Of a stretch of DNA of 64,000 bases, positions 8,718 through 17,477 are shown piece by piece; positions within the stretch are counted from its first letter, which is position 1, and each line of letters begins with the position of its first letter. This stretch comes from Hyphomicrobiales bacterium 4NK60-0047b (GTDB lineage Bacteria; Pseudomonadota; Alphaproteobacteria; Rhizobiales; HXMU1428-3), in NCBI GenBank assembly GCA_040367435.1, contig BAABWY010000001.1, positions 310,001-374,000 on the forward strand. The letters are read 5' to 3'. The notes under the pieces are model-generated. The model was given only the letters and a program-made list of their open reading frames with translations, was not told the DNA's origin and made no database searches. The position numbers and the translations under genes were made by a program.

Positions 8718-10652
8718 TTACTGACCATATTTCTTCAGCACGACTGACGCAGCTTTAGTTAATGCATCAGCAATAACCGCCTGCCCCTCAGCCGTTGGAT
8801 GAAAAGCTCCCGAATATGTACCAGCTACCAACACCTGCAATGGTCGTAACTTCTTGAATTTCCTCATAATAGCCCCAGATAAATGCAGATGGCCAGTTAA
8901 ATATGCATCATTTGGAGTACGAAACCACCGCTCACGAGATGCATAAGGGACATAATCAGCCGGGTTATAATGTGTCCATTGCCCATTCTCCCAAAAAGGA
9001 AGCTCTAGCTTTTCAGCAATTTGGTCCTTCCGGTCTTCCGCTTGTGCGCAAATTCCGTGGCTGGTAAAGGCATCACGGTGTCCTTCAACAAAAGTCCATT
9101 TATAGCGTTTTGCCTCACGACGCATCGCCTTGTTTAAACTCTCAGCAAAACTTTCAGCTTCACTTGCCCTCTTGTTTGAAAGTGAAAACAGAGGTGAAAC
9201 ATCCATGCCCAAAGCTCCATCGTCACAAACCCGCTTCCCCTTATCCCGAAACGTCATGTTCGGATAAGCGGTAAGAAGAACACGGTCAGGCTGTCCCCAA
9301 GAAATCAGCAACACATTATGAAGCGCCCGGCGCAAAGCCTTATAGCGCAGCTTCAATTCTTTGATACGCCCTTTCGCCTGATTATGATTTAGAATGGCAC
9401 CCATCCAGCCACCAACCGTTTTCAACTGTATGGAATCTCTGACCACAACATTGGCCACAAGACTAGAAAAGTTCACATCATTCCCACCAATAGATACCAT
9501 CAACAAATCAATCCGCCTGGCATTTTTACGCGCACACCGTTTCACCGGCAAATCATGTAAAATCTCGAGTTTACCATCCACTCCAAATGCACGGGCATAT
9601 TGCTTGTTCTCAGCTCTGCGTCCGCCGCATTGCGCTTCAGCAACCGCACTGATCTGGGAAAGTTTCGGCGGCGTTTCCGACCACTCATTTCCTTTAAACC
9701 TCAAAAACAGGCCATGAGTAATCTGCGCCCCAGCACAAGAAAACCCAGCAAAGGTAACGGCGCGTTGTGGATTTTTAAGCGCTAGCTGCAAACTCGCACG
9801 CATCTGATGAGAATATAAAGACCGATGACAAGATTGCCCCTGCCACCGAGCTTTGTATTTCATAAAATTTCGATCAGCTAATTCCCGCCATTTGCCAACC
9901 CTTGTCGGGTAAGCCTTTTTCGGAAACTGTTTTTTAGATTTTTCCTGGTAAAAAACTGATCTTGAGCGAGAAAAACGAACCGGCACATCCGGGTTTCCCT
10001 CACCAGAGGCAAAACTATCGCCGATGCCCACAATGAAAATATCTTTGACTTTAATTTTTTCTTTTAAGAAAGTCCCATCAGAAGCTTTAACATCTATAAT
10101 CGCACCAGTTGGATAAGGAACATCAAATTCAGCTCGTTGATCACAAGGCGCTTTCACCGTTTTGATGCGTTTTCTCTTCCCCTTAAAATACGTCATAGAC
10201 CAACGACAAGAAAGCTCAGCACGCCCCTTACGTTCTGTGGCCTTCTCAACTTCGGCCTGACCTTCTCTTTGAAATTCTAACCAAATTCTATGAGATTTAG
10301 GGTGAAGGTAATTTTTATTCTTGCCCGCACATTTCTGATAGCTTGCCTTTTTCGAAGACCAACAGGTTTTGTCATAAACCGTTTTCGCCCACCCCATTGG
10401 GTTTTCAGCAGCTAACCGTCGCTCAATGCTTAAAATAGGCGTCTCACGTTCTTCATCTGTCAGCTGCTCATATACGGCTCGGTGGATGCCAGTGTGTTCT
10501 GGCCTGTGAAACAAACGAAATGGATTTAACAATTCCCATTTAATTTGTGCCGTTTTCTCAGAGGCCTGCACTTTAGTCAAAGCACCTGCGTTTAGGAAGA
10601 CACAGCAAAAACAAAAAAGTACAACGGGAAAAGTTCGAGACAGAAAAGACAT
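8718..10652 (-). CDS. Secreted SGNH/GDSL-type hydrolase
   Basis: A large (about 644 residues) exported esterase/lipase-like protein. After a signal peptide (hydrophobic stretch ending near AGALTKVQAS) the SGNH blocks appear in order: block I GIGDSFASGEGNPD (Ser nucleophile), block III IGGNDVNF, and block V HPTAEGQ close to the C terminus with the catalytic His. Many Cys residues between the blocks suggest disulfides. The N-terminal 170 residues ahead of block I are not recognised. The start at 10652 is preferred over 10673 because AAGGA lies about seven bases upstream of it. The substrate cannot be told; a lipid, polysaccharide ester or peptidoglycan ester is possible. Confidence 0.82.
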   Translation of the reverse strand: MSFLSRTFPVVLFCFCCVFLNAGALTKVQASEKTAQIKWELLNPFRLFHRPEHTGIHRAVYEQLTDEERETPILSIERRLAAENPMGWAKTVYDKTCWSSKKASYQKCAGKNKNYLHPKSHRIWLEFQREGQAEVEKATERKGRAELSCRWSMTYFKGKRKRIKTVKAPCDQRAEFDVPYPTGAIIDVKASDGTFLKEKIKVKDIFIVGIGDSFASGEGNPDVPVRFSRSRSVFYQEKSKKQFPKKAYPTRVGKWRELADRNFMKYKARWQGQSCHRSLYSHQMRASLQLALKNPQRAVTFAGFSCAGAQITHGLFLRFKGNEWSETPPKLSQISAVAEAQCGGRRAENKQYARAFGVDGKLEILHDLPVKRCARKNARRIDLLMVSIGGNDVNFSSLVANVVVRDSIQLKTVGGWMGAILNHNQAKGRIKELKLRYKALRRALHNVLLISWGQPDRVLLTAYPNMTFRDKGKRVCDDGALGMDVSPLFSLSNKRASEAESFAESLNKAMRREAKRYKWTFVEGHRDAFTSHGICAQAEDRKDQIAEKLELPFWENGQWTHYNPADYVPYASRERWFRTPNDAYLTGHLHLSGAIMRKFKKLRPLQVLVAGTYSGAFHPTAEGQAVIADALTKAASVVLKKYGQ

Positions 10653-10771
10653 ACCACATCCTTGAATTGACATTTCTATTCTATTTTTTATTTCCTAATT
10701 ATGACAAGCAAAAGGTCAGACTTAATAGAGCAAAAAGTTCACAACAATATCTCTTTAAGTCATGAGCAAAT

Positions 10772-11653
10772 CTATCGCTTAAAGTAGAGTGTAAAAAAAA
10801 TCTTGAGAGGGTTTAAAGTTGTAATTCCGGCCTCTCCCCTCTGGCGCTCCCTTAATGCTAAAGTCACCAAAGACGGGACCAATAACCAACGGGCAAACAA
10901 AGATTTATGCTTAGCCGGCACTTTTTTCATATGCGCCTTAATATCCCAACTCCCAATCATCAAACCATCAACAAGGTCATCCATGAATTTCGTTTTAGAC
11001 AAAGCTTTAGCATCAGCTCCTTTGTTTAACTCGGAACTTACCTTATCAATAAGAAAGTCCTCATGAAACAAATCATGTTGGCTCATTATATTTTGCGGTA
11101 ACGGCATGATCTCTCGGTGCAAAAGACCATTTAACTCAGCTAACATAGTCGCAAGACCAAAGGCCTTTCCTGCTTCAGAACAAATAAAATCTTGATTATC
11201 AAACTGACCATCTGTCAAGATCAAGCCAGCTCTTAAAAAACTGCCATAACGTTGGTCCAATATAGAATGGAATTCAACCTTCGTTTTAACCGGTTCTTTT
11301 TGAATCTCAAAACCAAAGCTATCAACAAGTCCGATCAGTTCTTTAAACAACTCATCACCTGATTTTTTAAAATAAGGCGCCAATCCATCAGCAACAGGAT
11401 GTCCAACACTTTCACCTCGCAAAAGTTTTAACAATTGATCCCGCCACCATTGAAGACGAATTTCTCCAAGCAGTGGCTCATTCACCTTTATCGATATTTG
11501 CTCAACATCCATGAAAAAACCAAAGAGCCAGCTTAATGCTACTCGTTGCTCCAAAGGAGAAAAACGAACGCTCAAATAACCAGCATAATCATGATGCTTT
11601 AAGCGCAAAACAATCGCTTCTAACTCGTCTTGATTTTCACCTTGAGGAAACAC
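10772..11653 (-). CDS. Squalene/phytoene synthase family protein (NDUFAF6-like)
   Basis: A 293-residue all-helical protein of the trans-isoprenyl synthase fold, recognised by the segment LLGEIRLQWWRDQL and the upstream GFFMDVEQI. The Asp-rich DxxxD motifs of true squalene or phytoene synthases are not intact, and the position next to the Mth938-like gene and secDF is the usual one for the alphaproteobacterial relatives of NDUFAF6, a mitochondrial complex I assembly factor. A role in complex I assembly is therefore inferred rather than an isoprenoid enzyme. The start is GTG at 11653; AAGG lies 10 bases upstream. Confidence 0.8.
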   Translation of the reverse strand: MFPQGENQDELEAIVLRLKHHDYAGYLSVRFSPLEQRVALSWLFGFFMDVEQISIKVNEPLLGEIRLQWWRDQLLKLLRGESVGHPVADGLAPYFKKSGDELFKELIGLVDSFGFEIQKEPVKTKVEFHSILDQRYGSFLRAGLILTDGQFDNQDFICSEAGKAFGLATMLAELNGLLHREIMPLPQNIMSQHDLFHEDFLIDKVSSELNKGADAKALSKTKFMDDLVDGLMIGSWDIKAHMKKVPAKHKSLFARWLLVPSLVTLALRERQRGEAGITTLNPLKIFFTLYFKR

Positions 11654-11707
11654 TCTTAAACAACCTTTTTTATTATTAGCGGCAATTTATTTGACATTTT
11701 GTTAGCG

Positions 11708-11776
11708 TGCCTTCAGGTTGCCCACTAGCAACCGTGCTTTTTAGTGGCGCTTCAGATGCCCACCAGCATCCGAGCT
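11708..11776 (-). repeat. Two tandem hairpin units with different stems
   Basis: Read on the minus strand, a GGATGC...GCATCTGAAGCGCCACTAAAAA unit is followed by a GGTTGC...GCAACCTGAAG unit. On the plus strand the stems are GGTTGC/GCAACC (11716-11733) and GATGC/GCATC (11755-11770). The two units share loop and flanks but differ in the stem by paired changes. They lie between the Mth938-like gene and the phytoene synthase family gene. Confidence 0.85.
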
Positions 11777-11786
11777 TTTATCCGTG

Positions 11787-12197
11787 TTAGTCAACAGCAA
11801 TAAAAGCCGCAGCAACTTTGCGTCCCTCAGCAATTAACACATTATACGTCCGAGCCGCTGCACCAGTGTCCATCACTTCAAGCCATAAACCTTTTCCCGG
11901 CCCTTTTTCATGTCCTGGTTTAGTTGTAGCATTTTGAAAAGCTTCTTTTAATTCTTTGGAGGGAAACCGTTGCTTAACGCCTGTGCCAAAAATTAAAAAC
12001 TCATGGGCATCAGCTTCATCAAACACCGCTTGAAAATGCGACGGCTGAACCTCATCAAATTCAGTCACATCCCACCCATAAATACCACTTTGCAAAATCA
12101 ACAAAGATCCCTTGTGGCTCATCTCACCAAAACGAAAACCACCATTGCCATAAGCCTCTAACTCAAGAGCCTCAGGGTAATATGCTTCATGTTTCAT
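11787..12197 (-). CDS. Mth938-like domain protein (NDUFAF3-like)
   Basis: A small (136 residues) DUF498/Mth938-fold protein. The core AYGNGGFRFGEMSHKGSLL and the later FLIFGTGVKQRFPS are characteristic. The eukaryotic relative NDUFAF3 helps assemble respiratory complex I, and its bacterial relatives usually sit directly behind secF. Here a beta-lactamase gene separates them. The ATG at 12197 is chosen because family members begin shortly before the YGNGGFRF core; a TTG ten codons upstream (12227) overlaps the beta-lactamase stop and is the alternative. Confidence 0.87.
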   Translation of the reverse strand: MKHEAYYPEALELEAYGNGGFRFGEMSHKGSLLILQSGIYGWDVTEFDEVQPSHFQAVFDEADAHEFLIFGTGVKQRFPSKELKEAFQNATTKPGHEKGPGKGLWLEVMDTGAAARTYNVLIAEGRKVAAAFIAVD

Positions 12198-12214
12198 TTC
12201 ATAACTTTCATAAG

Positions 12215-13027
12215 TTAGCTCGCGCAAAAACTCTCTTCAAACAATCCACCTTGTTCCAATAAAGAAACAACAATTGACTGACGCAGGCCATATTGCTTTT
12301 TGTCTTTTATATCAATATTTAAAGCAAAAAACATAACCCTTTGCTGAGCTTTTGCCCAACCAATATGCGGCTTATCTTTTCGAAAAGCCAATCCAGTTTT
12401 TCCCTTTATTTCAAAACACTTATGTTGTGTAACAGGCAAAATGTCGCGAACAAAGACCTGCCCCTTTAGAGAGGCATCTAAGTCCCCGCTATAGAGCTTT
12501 TCAAGAAAATCAACCTGCTCAACAGCTGAAACACGCAAATCTCCTGACAACCAAAATTTAGCAATACCCCCGCCAATTTTCTCATTGCCATAAGATAAAC
12601 GATTAAGCCAATATTTCATTTTTTGAGAACCAATCGATTTAGCAATTCTTTTATAAACTGGAACAGCCGAAACTTTGATCGCCTCTCTAAATGTTAAATC
12701 TTGCTCCCAAGCCTTCAACCACTGCGGTTTTCCATCCCATTTAAATAGATGATTTGCTGTCTTTACAGTACCAGTTTCATAAGCAATCAGACTATGGATA
12801 ACCTTAAAAGTTGAAGCAGGTATCTTGCGTTTTTGAGCTCTTTTAAAATCATAAACATGATACTGCTTGCGGCCAAGTTCCTTGAAAACAACCGTTCCTT
12901 GCACACCCTCCTTTTTAAAAAAATTTTCCCATTCAGGGTGTGAAATACTCTCGTGGGAGTGAGCAAAGCCCAGAGTGCCACAAAGCAAAACCAAAGCTGT
13001 AACAAATAGTCCAAAGACATATTTCAT
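12215..13027 (-). CDS. Class D (OXA-type) beta-lactamase
   Basis: A 270-residue exported serine beta-lactamase. A signal peptide (about residues 1-23) is followed by all class D motifs: S72-T-F-K75, S120-A-V, Y146-G-N, W159-L-S161 and K210-T-G. The carbamylated Lys of class D enzymes would be K75. It lies in the Sec block, downstream of the secF terminator and immediately ahead of the Mth938-like gene, in a place where this gene order usually has no beta-lactamase. Base composition does not look foreign. The spectrum cannot be judged; it may be a chromosomal housekeeping variant. Confidence 0.9.
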   Translation of the reverse strand: MKYVFGLFVTALVLLCGTLGFAHSHESISHPEWENFFKKEGVQGTVVFKELGRKQYHVYDFKRAQKRKIPASTFKVIHSLIAYETGTVKTANHLFKWDGKPQWLKAWEQDLTFREAIKVSAVPVYKRIAKSIGSQKMKYWLNRLSYGNEKIGGGIAKFWLSGDLRVSAVEQVDFLEKLYSGDLDASLKGQVFVRDILPVTQHKCFEIKGKTGLAFRKDKPHIGWAKAQQRVMFFALNIDIKDKKQYGLRQSIVVSLLEQGGLFEESFCAS

Positions 13028-13131
13028 AGTTTTAAACCCAGTTAGAAAAAACGAAAAGAAGCAAGAAATAACTTACAAAACAAAAAGTCAAAGAGATGAC
13101 CGCCTCTCATAACCCAACAACTAACAGACAC

Positions 13132-13160
13132 AAAAAAGGCGCTGTAAACAGCGCCTTTTT
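13132..13160 (-). terminator. Intrinsic terminator after secF
   Basis: Stem GGCGCTGT/ACAGCGCC with A-run and T-run on either side, 20 bases beyond the secF stop. It ends the yajC-secD-secF operon and separates it from the beta-lactamase. Confidence 0.9.
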
Positions 13161-13179
13161 AAAAGAAATATATGAACTC

Positions 13180-14130
13180 TTATTTCGCAGTGCCCGGCTC
13201 TTTAAATTTAGCACCACCAAGGCCGCTCCAATCCCGTTTCACACCAACAAGTAACAATACTGGTGACGCGATAAAGATAGATGAATAGGTACCAACCAAA
13301 ACACCCCAGATCATCGCAAAAACAAAGCCGCGGATCACTTCACCACCAAAAACAAACAATGAAACAAGAGCAATCAATGTTGTAACAGATGTCAAAATCG
13401 TCCGAGAAAGCGTTTCATTAATAGAAACGTCTAGTAACTCGTTTAGTGGCATCTTTTTATATTTACGCAAATTTTCACGCACACGGTCATAAACAACAAC
13501 CGTATCGTTGAGAGAGTAACCAACAATCGTCAGCAAAGCCGCAATGATAGAAAGCGTAAATTCAAGTTGCAACAGTGAGAAAATACCAATGGTAAGCACA
13601 ATATCATGCACAAGCGCTACAACAGCACCTAGTGAGAATTGCCATTCAAACCGAAGCCAAATATAAATCAACACAACAATAATCGCAGTGATCACCGCAA
13701 TGATACCAGCTTGTGTCAACTCACCAGAAACCGTTGGACCAATTACTTCAGTGTTACGAAATTCATAAGCATCACCCAATGTCACTTTGATTTTATCAAG
13801 TGCTTTTTGGTTGGCTTCTTCATCACCTGCTTGCGATTCAATCCGCACCAAAACATCACGCGGATCATTAAATTGCTGAATTTGAACATCACCAAACCCA
13901 AGCGCACCAACTTTTTCACGCACATCAGCAATGTCAGCTGGTCCAGCCTTATGACGAACCTCAATCGAAGTACCACCAATAAAGTCGATACCATAGTTCA
14001 AACCTTTGGTTGAAAACAAAGCAATCGATGCAATCATCGCAATTCCTGAAAGGATAAACGCAATTTTTCGCATTGAAACAAACGGAATTTTTGTACCATG
14101 AGGGACAAAATCAATACCTTTAAACGCCAT
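13180..14130 (-). CDS. secF: Protein translocase subunit SecF
   Basis: Inner-membrane RND-type component that, with SecD, uses the proton gradient to pull translocating proteins out of SecYEG. The 316-residue protein has TM1 near residues 20-42, the periplasmic motif YGIDFIGGTSIEVR, and the TM4-5 signature GYSLNDTVVVYDRVREN, with five further membrane segments. It starts 12 bases after the secD stop. Confidence 0.97.
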   Translation of the reverse strand: MAFKGIDFVPHGTKIPFVSMRKIAFILSGIAMIASIALFSTKGLNYGIDFIGGTSIEVRHKAGPADIADVREKVGALGFGDVQIQQFNDPRDVLVRIESQAGDEEANQKALDKIKVTLGDAYEFRNTEVIGPTVSGELTQAGIIAVITAIIVVLIYIWLRFEWQFSLGAVVALVHDIVLTIGIFSLLQLEFTLSIIAALLTIVGYSLNDTVVVYDRVRENLRKYKKMPLNELLDVSINETLSRTILTSVTTLIALVSLFVFGGEVIRGFVFAMIWGVLVGTYSSIFIASPVLLLVGVKRDWSGLGGAKFKEPGTAK

Positions 14131-14142
14131 AGAATGATCCCC

Positions 14143-15780
14143 CTATATTGGCATATCAATAGTTTTAGAACCCTGCGACCGCAGCCACCAAGCAACCAGC
14201 CATCTGGTTAATACAAATGCTGTAAACACAGATGTAAAAATACCAATCGACAAAGTCACAGCAAAACCGCTAACCGGTCCAGAACCAAGCCAGAAGAGAA
14301 TGATCGCCGCCAAAAACGTCGTGATATTCGCATCCAAGATGGTTGAAAGGGCTCTGGAATAACCAGACTCAATCGCGCTAATCGCTGTTTTACCAGCTCG
14401 TAATTCTTCACGGATCCGCTCAAAAATAAGGACGTTCGCGTCAACCGCCATACCCATAGTAAGAACGATACCAGCGATACCTGGCAAAGTTAAAGTCGCT
14501 TGCAGCAAAGAAAGTGCCCCGATAATCATCGAAATATTAATGAGAAGAGCAATGTTCGCATAAAGGCCAAATGTGCCATAAGCCAGCAAGATAAAGGCTA
14601 CAACACCAACAAGACCAATAATTGCCGCCAGCTTACCAGCAGCAATAGAGTCAGCACCAAGGCTCGCATCAACTGTGCGCTCCTCTAGTATAGTCAGTGG
14701 CGCTTCCAATGAACCAGAGCGTAATAAAATCGCAAGGTCATCGGCAGTCGAAACTGTAAAGTTCCCTGAAATCTGACCTGAACCACCTGTAATCGCTTCT
14801 TGAATGGTTGGAGCCGAAATCACTTCACCATCAAGAACAATCGCAAATGGACGGCCCACATTCGCCGCTGTCACATCACCGAAACGAACAGCACCACGTG
14901 AATTCAAACGGAACGAAACAACCGGCCGACTTGTTTGCGGGCTAATCTCTTGCCGCGCATTCGCCAAATCAGCACCTGTGATTAAAGGCTCATCTTCTAA
15001 AATGTAATGTGAAGAATATTGATCTTTTGACGGGTAAATTGTAGTCCCGGGCTCAGTTAAACCATCAGCAGCTTCTTCAGCATTTGCGGGACGTACTACC
15101 AAGTGAAACGAAAGCACCGCTGCTTGTTTCACAACAGCTTTCAACTTATCAGGATCATCAAATCCAGGTACCTGAAGCAAAATCCGGTCTTCACCTTGGC
15201 GCTGAATAGAAGGCTCTGTCGTACCCAAAGCGTCAACCCGGCGCCGAACAACTTCAATCGCAGAGTCAATAGAAGACGATATTTTAGCAGTAATAGCTGG
15301 CTCAGAAGGCTTCACAACAATGCGTCCATCAGCCGTCTTCTCAACGTCGACATTATTACCCGGCGTCGTACCAAAAGATGTAGATGGCAGTGGCTGAATA
15401 AGTGTGCGAGCTGCTTGATAAGCTTTTTCCAGATCAGCTGGATCAGAAGGCTTAAACTCAACCCGGTCTTTTTTCGCGCTTAAATCACGATAGCGAATAG
15501 CACCGGTCCGTGCAGCTCCTTCACGCTTGCCGCGCAATACAGTCCGCACATTGCCGCGCAATATCTTGATTTGCTTCTCAATAAGCAGATCTTTATCCAT
15601 TTGCAGCAGCAAATGAGAACCACCTCGCAAATCCAGACCAAGGTTCAGTCTTAAATTCTGAACAAATTGCGGGTACTTAGCCAAATCTTTTTCAGGGATT
15701 AGGTTGGGGGCCGCACAAAACACACCCAAAAGGGCAAAGCCCCAAACTATAAATGTTTTCCATCTAGAAAAATGCAGCAT
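14143..15780 (-). CDS. secD: Protein translocase subunit SecD
   Basis: Partner of SecF in the SecDF-YajC complex. The 545-residue protein has an N-terminal membrane segment, the signature LGLDLRGGSHLLLQMD, a large periplasmic P1 domain, and six C-terminal TM segments with VDANVLIFERIREELRAG. The ATG follows AAAGG. It is the middle gene of yajC-secD-secF. Confidence 0.97.
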   Translation of the reverse strand: MLHFSRWKTFIVWGFALLGVFCAAPNLIPEKDLAKYPQFVQNLRLNLGLDLRGGSHLLLQMDKDLLIEKQIKILRGNVRTVLRGKREGAARTGAIRYRDLSAKKDRVEFKPSDPADLEKAYQAARTLIQPLPSTSFGTTPGNNVDVEKTADGRIVVKPSEPAITAKISSSIDSAIEVVRRRVDALGTTEPSIQRQGEDRILLQVPGFDDPDKLKAVVKQAAVLSFHLVVRPANAEEAADGLTEPGTTIYPSKDQYSSHYILEDEPLITGADLANARQEISPQTSRPVVSFRLNSRGAVRFGDVTAANVGRPFAIVLDGEVISAPTIQEAITGGSGQISGNFTVSTADDLAILLRSGSLEAPLTILEERTVDASLGADSIAAGKLAAIIGLVGVVAFILLAYGTFGLYANIALLINISMIIGALSLLQATLTLPGIAGIVLTMGMAVDANVLIFERIREELRAGKTAISAIESGYSRALSTILDANITTFLAAIILFWLGSGPVSGFAVTLSIGIFTSVFTAFVLTRWLVAWWLRSQGSKTIDMPI

Positions 15781-15847
15781 GGAAAATGCCTTTCACACCA
15801 AAAAGCACAGAAGAGAACATGAAAGACCTCCCGTGCAAAATCTATCA

Positions 15848-16183
15848 TTATTTTTCGTTAACAGGTTCCGTTTTCACGCGAAGTTTCGCAACAGACCCAC
15901 GTGCAACCCGAACTTTAACCCCGTCAGCAATTTCAACCTGAAATTCATCATCACCAACCACTTTGGTAATTTTGCCGATCAAGCCACCATTGGTCACGAT
16001 GTTGTCGCCGCGCCGTAAATTATCAATCATCTCGCGGTGTTTCTTCATCTGAGTTTGCTGCGGTCTGATAATAAGGAAATACCAAATTGCGATTAGCGGT
16101 AAAAACAGCATAACCGTCCCTAAAATATCACCGGCACCACCGCCACTTGTGGCTGACTGTGCGAATGCAGGAGTTATCAGCAT
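15848..16183 (-). CDS. yajC: Preprotein translocase accessory subunit YajC
   Basis: A 111-residue single-pass membrane protein of the SecDF-YajC complex. It has a short periplasmic N terminus, TM (about 22-42, FLPLIAIWYFLIIRPQQTQ) and the cytoplasmic family block RRGDNIVTNGGLIGKITKV. It is the first gene of the secDF operon and divergent from the DUF815 ATPase, leaving about 250 bases for both promoters. Confidence 0.95.
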   Translation of the reverse strand: MLITPAFAQSATSGGGAGDILGTVMLFLPLIAIWYFLIIRPQQTQMKKHREMIDNLRRGDNIVTNGGLIGKITKVVGDDEFQVEIADGVKVRVARGSVAKLRVKTEPVNEK

Positions 16184-16431
16184 AAAATTCTATTCCCTTT
16201 ATAAATCTTCGATGAACGTTTAACACAACCGAAAGCCTGAATTGAGAGCCTCTGGTCAGCAAAAAGTGAATATAACCTCTTGAGCTTCCATTGCAAGAGA
16301 AGCATGAACTTCTATACTGCGAAATCAATGAAAAATCTCGAAAATTAACCCATATGATGAATACCGAACCAATAAATTTAGGAATTAACCCATAAGTTGA
16401 GCAAAACGGCCTAGAAGATGAGCAAGACCAA

Positions 16432-17313
16432 ATGACAAAACCCGACAATATCGCCAAAGACCTCGCCCGAATAGCAGATGCATTAGAACGTTTAAGCCCG
16501 AAACCAGCCCAAATTCCTGACTTCTCATATAAAACTGGTGAAGCAACAGGCTATTTATGGGAAGGCGAAACCAAGTCATTCACAGCCATTAAGCAAATTA
16601 ACTATATCGAGCTTAATCTACTCATTGGCATTGATGATCAAAAACAAAAGCTGCTCAACAACACAAGAGCTTTCGCAAAAAAGCTCCCCGCCAACAACGC
16701 GCTTCTTTGGGGGGCGAGAGGCATGGGCAAAAGTTCTCTCATCAAATCAATACACAATAAAGTCTCAAAGGAAGTCTCAAAGAAAAAATTAAAACACCCG
16801 CTCATTCTCATCGAAATCTTAAGAGAAGATATCACGACGCTAAATGAATGTTTGAGAATTTTAAAAAACCAGGACGCACAATTTATCTTGTTCTGTGATG
16901 ACTTATCATTCGAACCAAACGACGCGTCATACAAATCTTTAAAAGCCATGCTCGAAGGCGGCATTTCCGGGCGGCCCTCCAATGTTATCTTTTACGCCAC
17001 CTCAAACCAACGCCATCTACTAGCCCGTGATCAAAGCGAATATAATCAAAAAGATTACATCCATAATAACGACCTCTCAAACGAGAAAATCTCTCTCTCC
17101 GACCGCTTTGGCCTATGGCTTGGCTTTTACAATTGCGACAAAGCTCACTATGACGAAATCGTCAAAACCTACGCGAAAGATCTTGATATAAAATTAGATA
17201 CAGACGAGCTGATAAAAAGAGCCCACCTCTGGACCATCGAACGAGGCAGCCGTTCGGGGCGCGTCGCCCGTCAATTCATCGAACATTTAATGGGAGAGCT
17301 GGGAGCTGAGTAG
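16432..17313 (+). CDS. DUF815 AAA-type ATPase
   Basis: A 293-residue cytoplasmic P-loop protein. Walker A is GARGMGKS (94-101), Walker B is ILFCDDLSF (about 153-161), and an Arg-finger type region follows (LSDRFGLWLGF). The N-terminal 60 residues carry the helical pattern usual for DUF815. These genes are regularly found next to yajC in alphaproteobacteria; the molecular role is not established. It is divergent from yajC. Confidence 0.88.
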   Translation: MTKPDNIAKDLARIADALERLSPKPAQIPDFSYKTGEATGYLWEGETKSFTAIKQINYIELNLLIGIDDQKQKLLNNTRAFAKKLPANNALLWGARGMGKSSLIKSIHNKVSKEVSKKKLKHPLILIEILREDITTLNECLRILKNQDAQFILFCDDLSFEPNDASYKSLKAMLEGGISGRPSNVIFYATSNQRHLLARDQSEYNQKDYIHNNDLSNEKISLSDRFGLWLGFYNCDKAHYDEIVKTYAKDLDIKLDTDELIKRAHLWTIERGSRSGRVARQFIEHLMGELGAE

Positions 17314-17382
17314 AATACCATACTTAAAAATTTGAGTGAGACTTCCTCACCATTTAAGCCACCATCTTGAATACCTGACCTC

Positions 17383-17412
17383 ACAACTTTTCACGGCGAA
17401 GTGAAAAGTTGT
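17383..17412. promoter_or_regulatory. Perfect 12-bp inverted repeat
   Basis: ACAACTTTTCAC, loop GGCGAA, GTGAAAAGTTGT. There is no T-run on either side, so it is not a standard terminator. It lies 65 bases ahead of the glutaredoxin-like gene and could be an operator or a leader hairpin. Confidence 0.7.
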
Positions 17413-17477
17413 AATCCCAGCAACAGCAATATCTCATGTATATTTATTTCCAAGATTAAATGTTAGGGAACAATATT

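Noticed and set aside
16128-16457. Minus-strand frame upstream of yajC
   Set aside because: It covers the divergent promoter region and the starts of yajC and DUF815; no recognisable protein.
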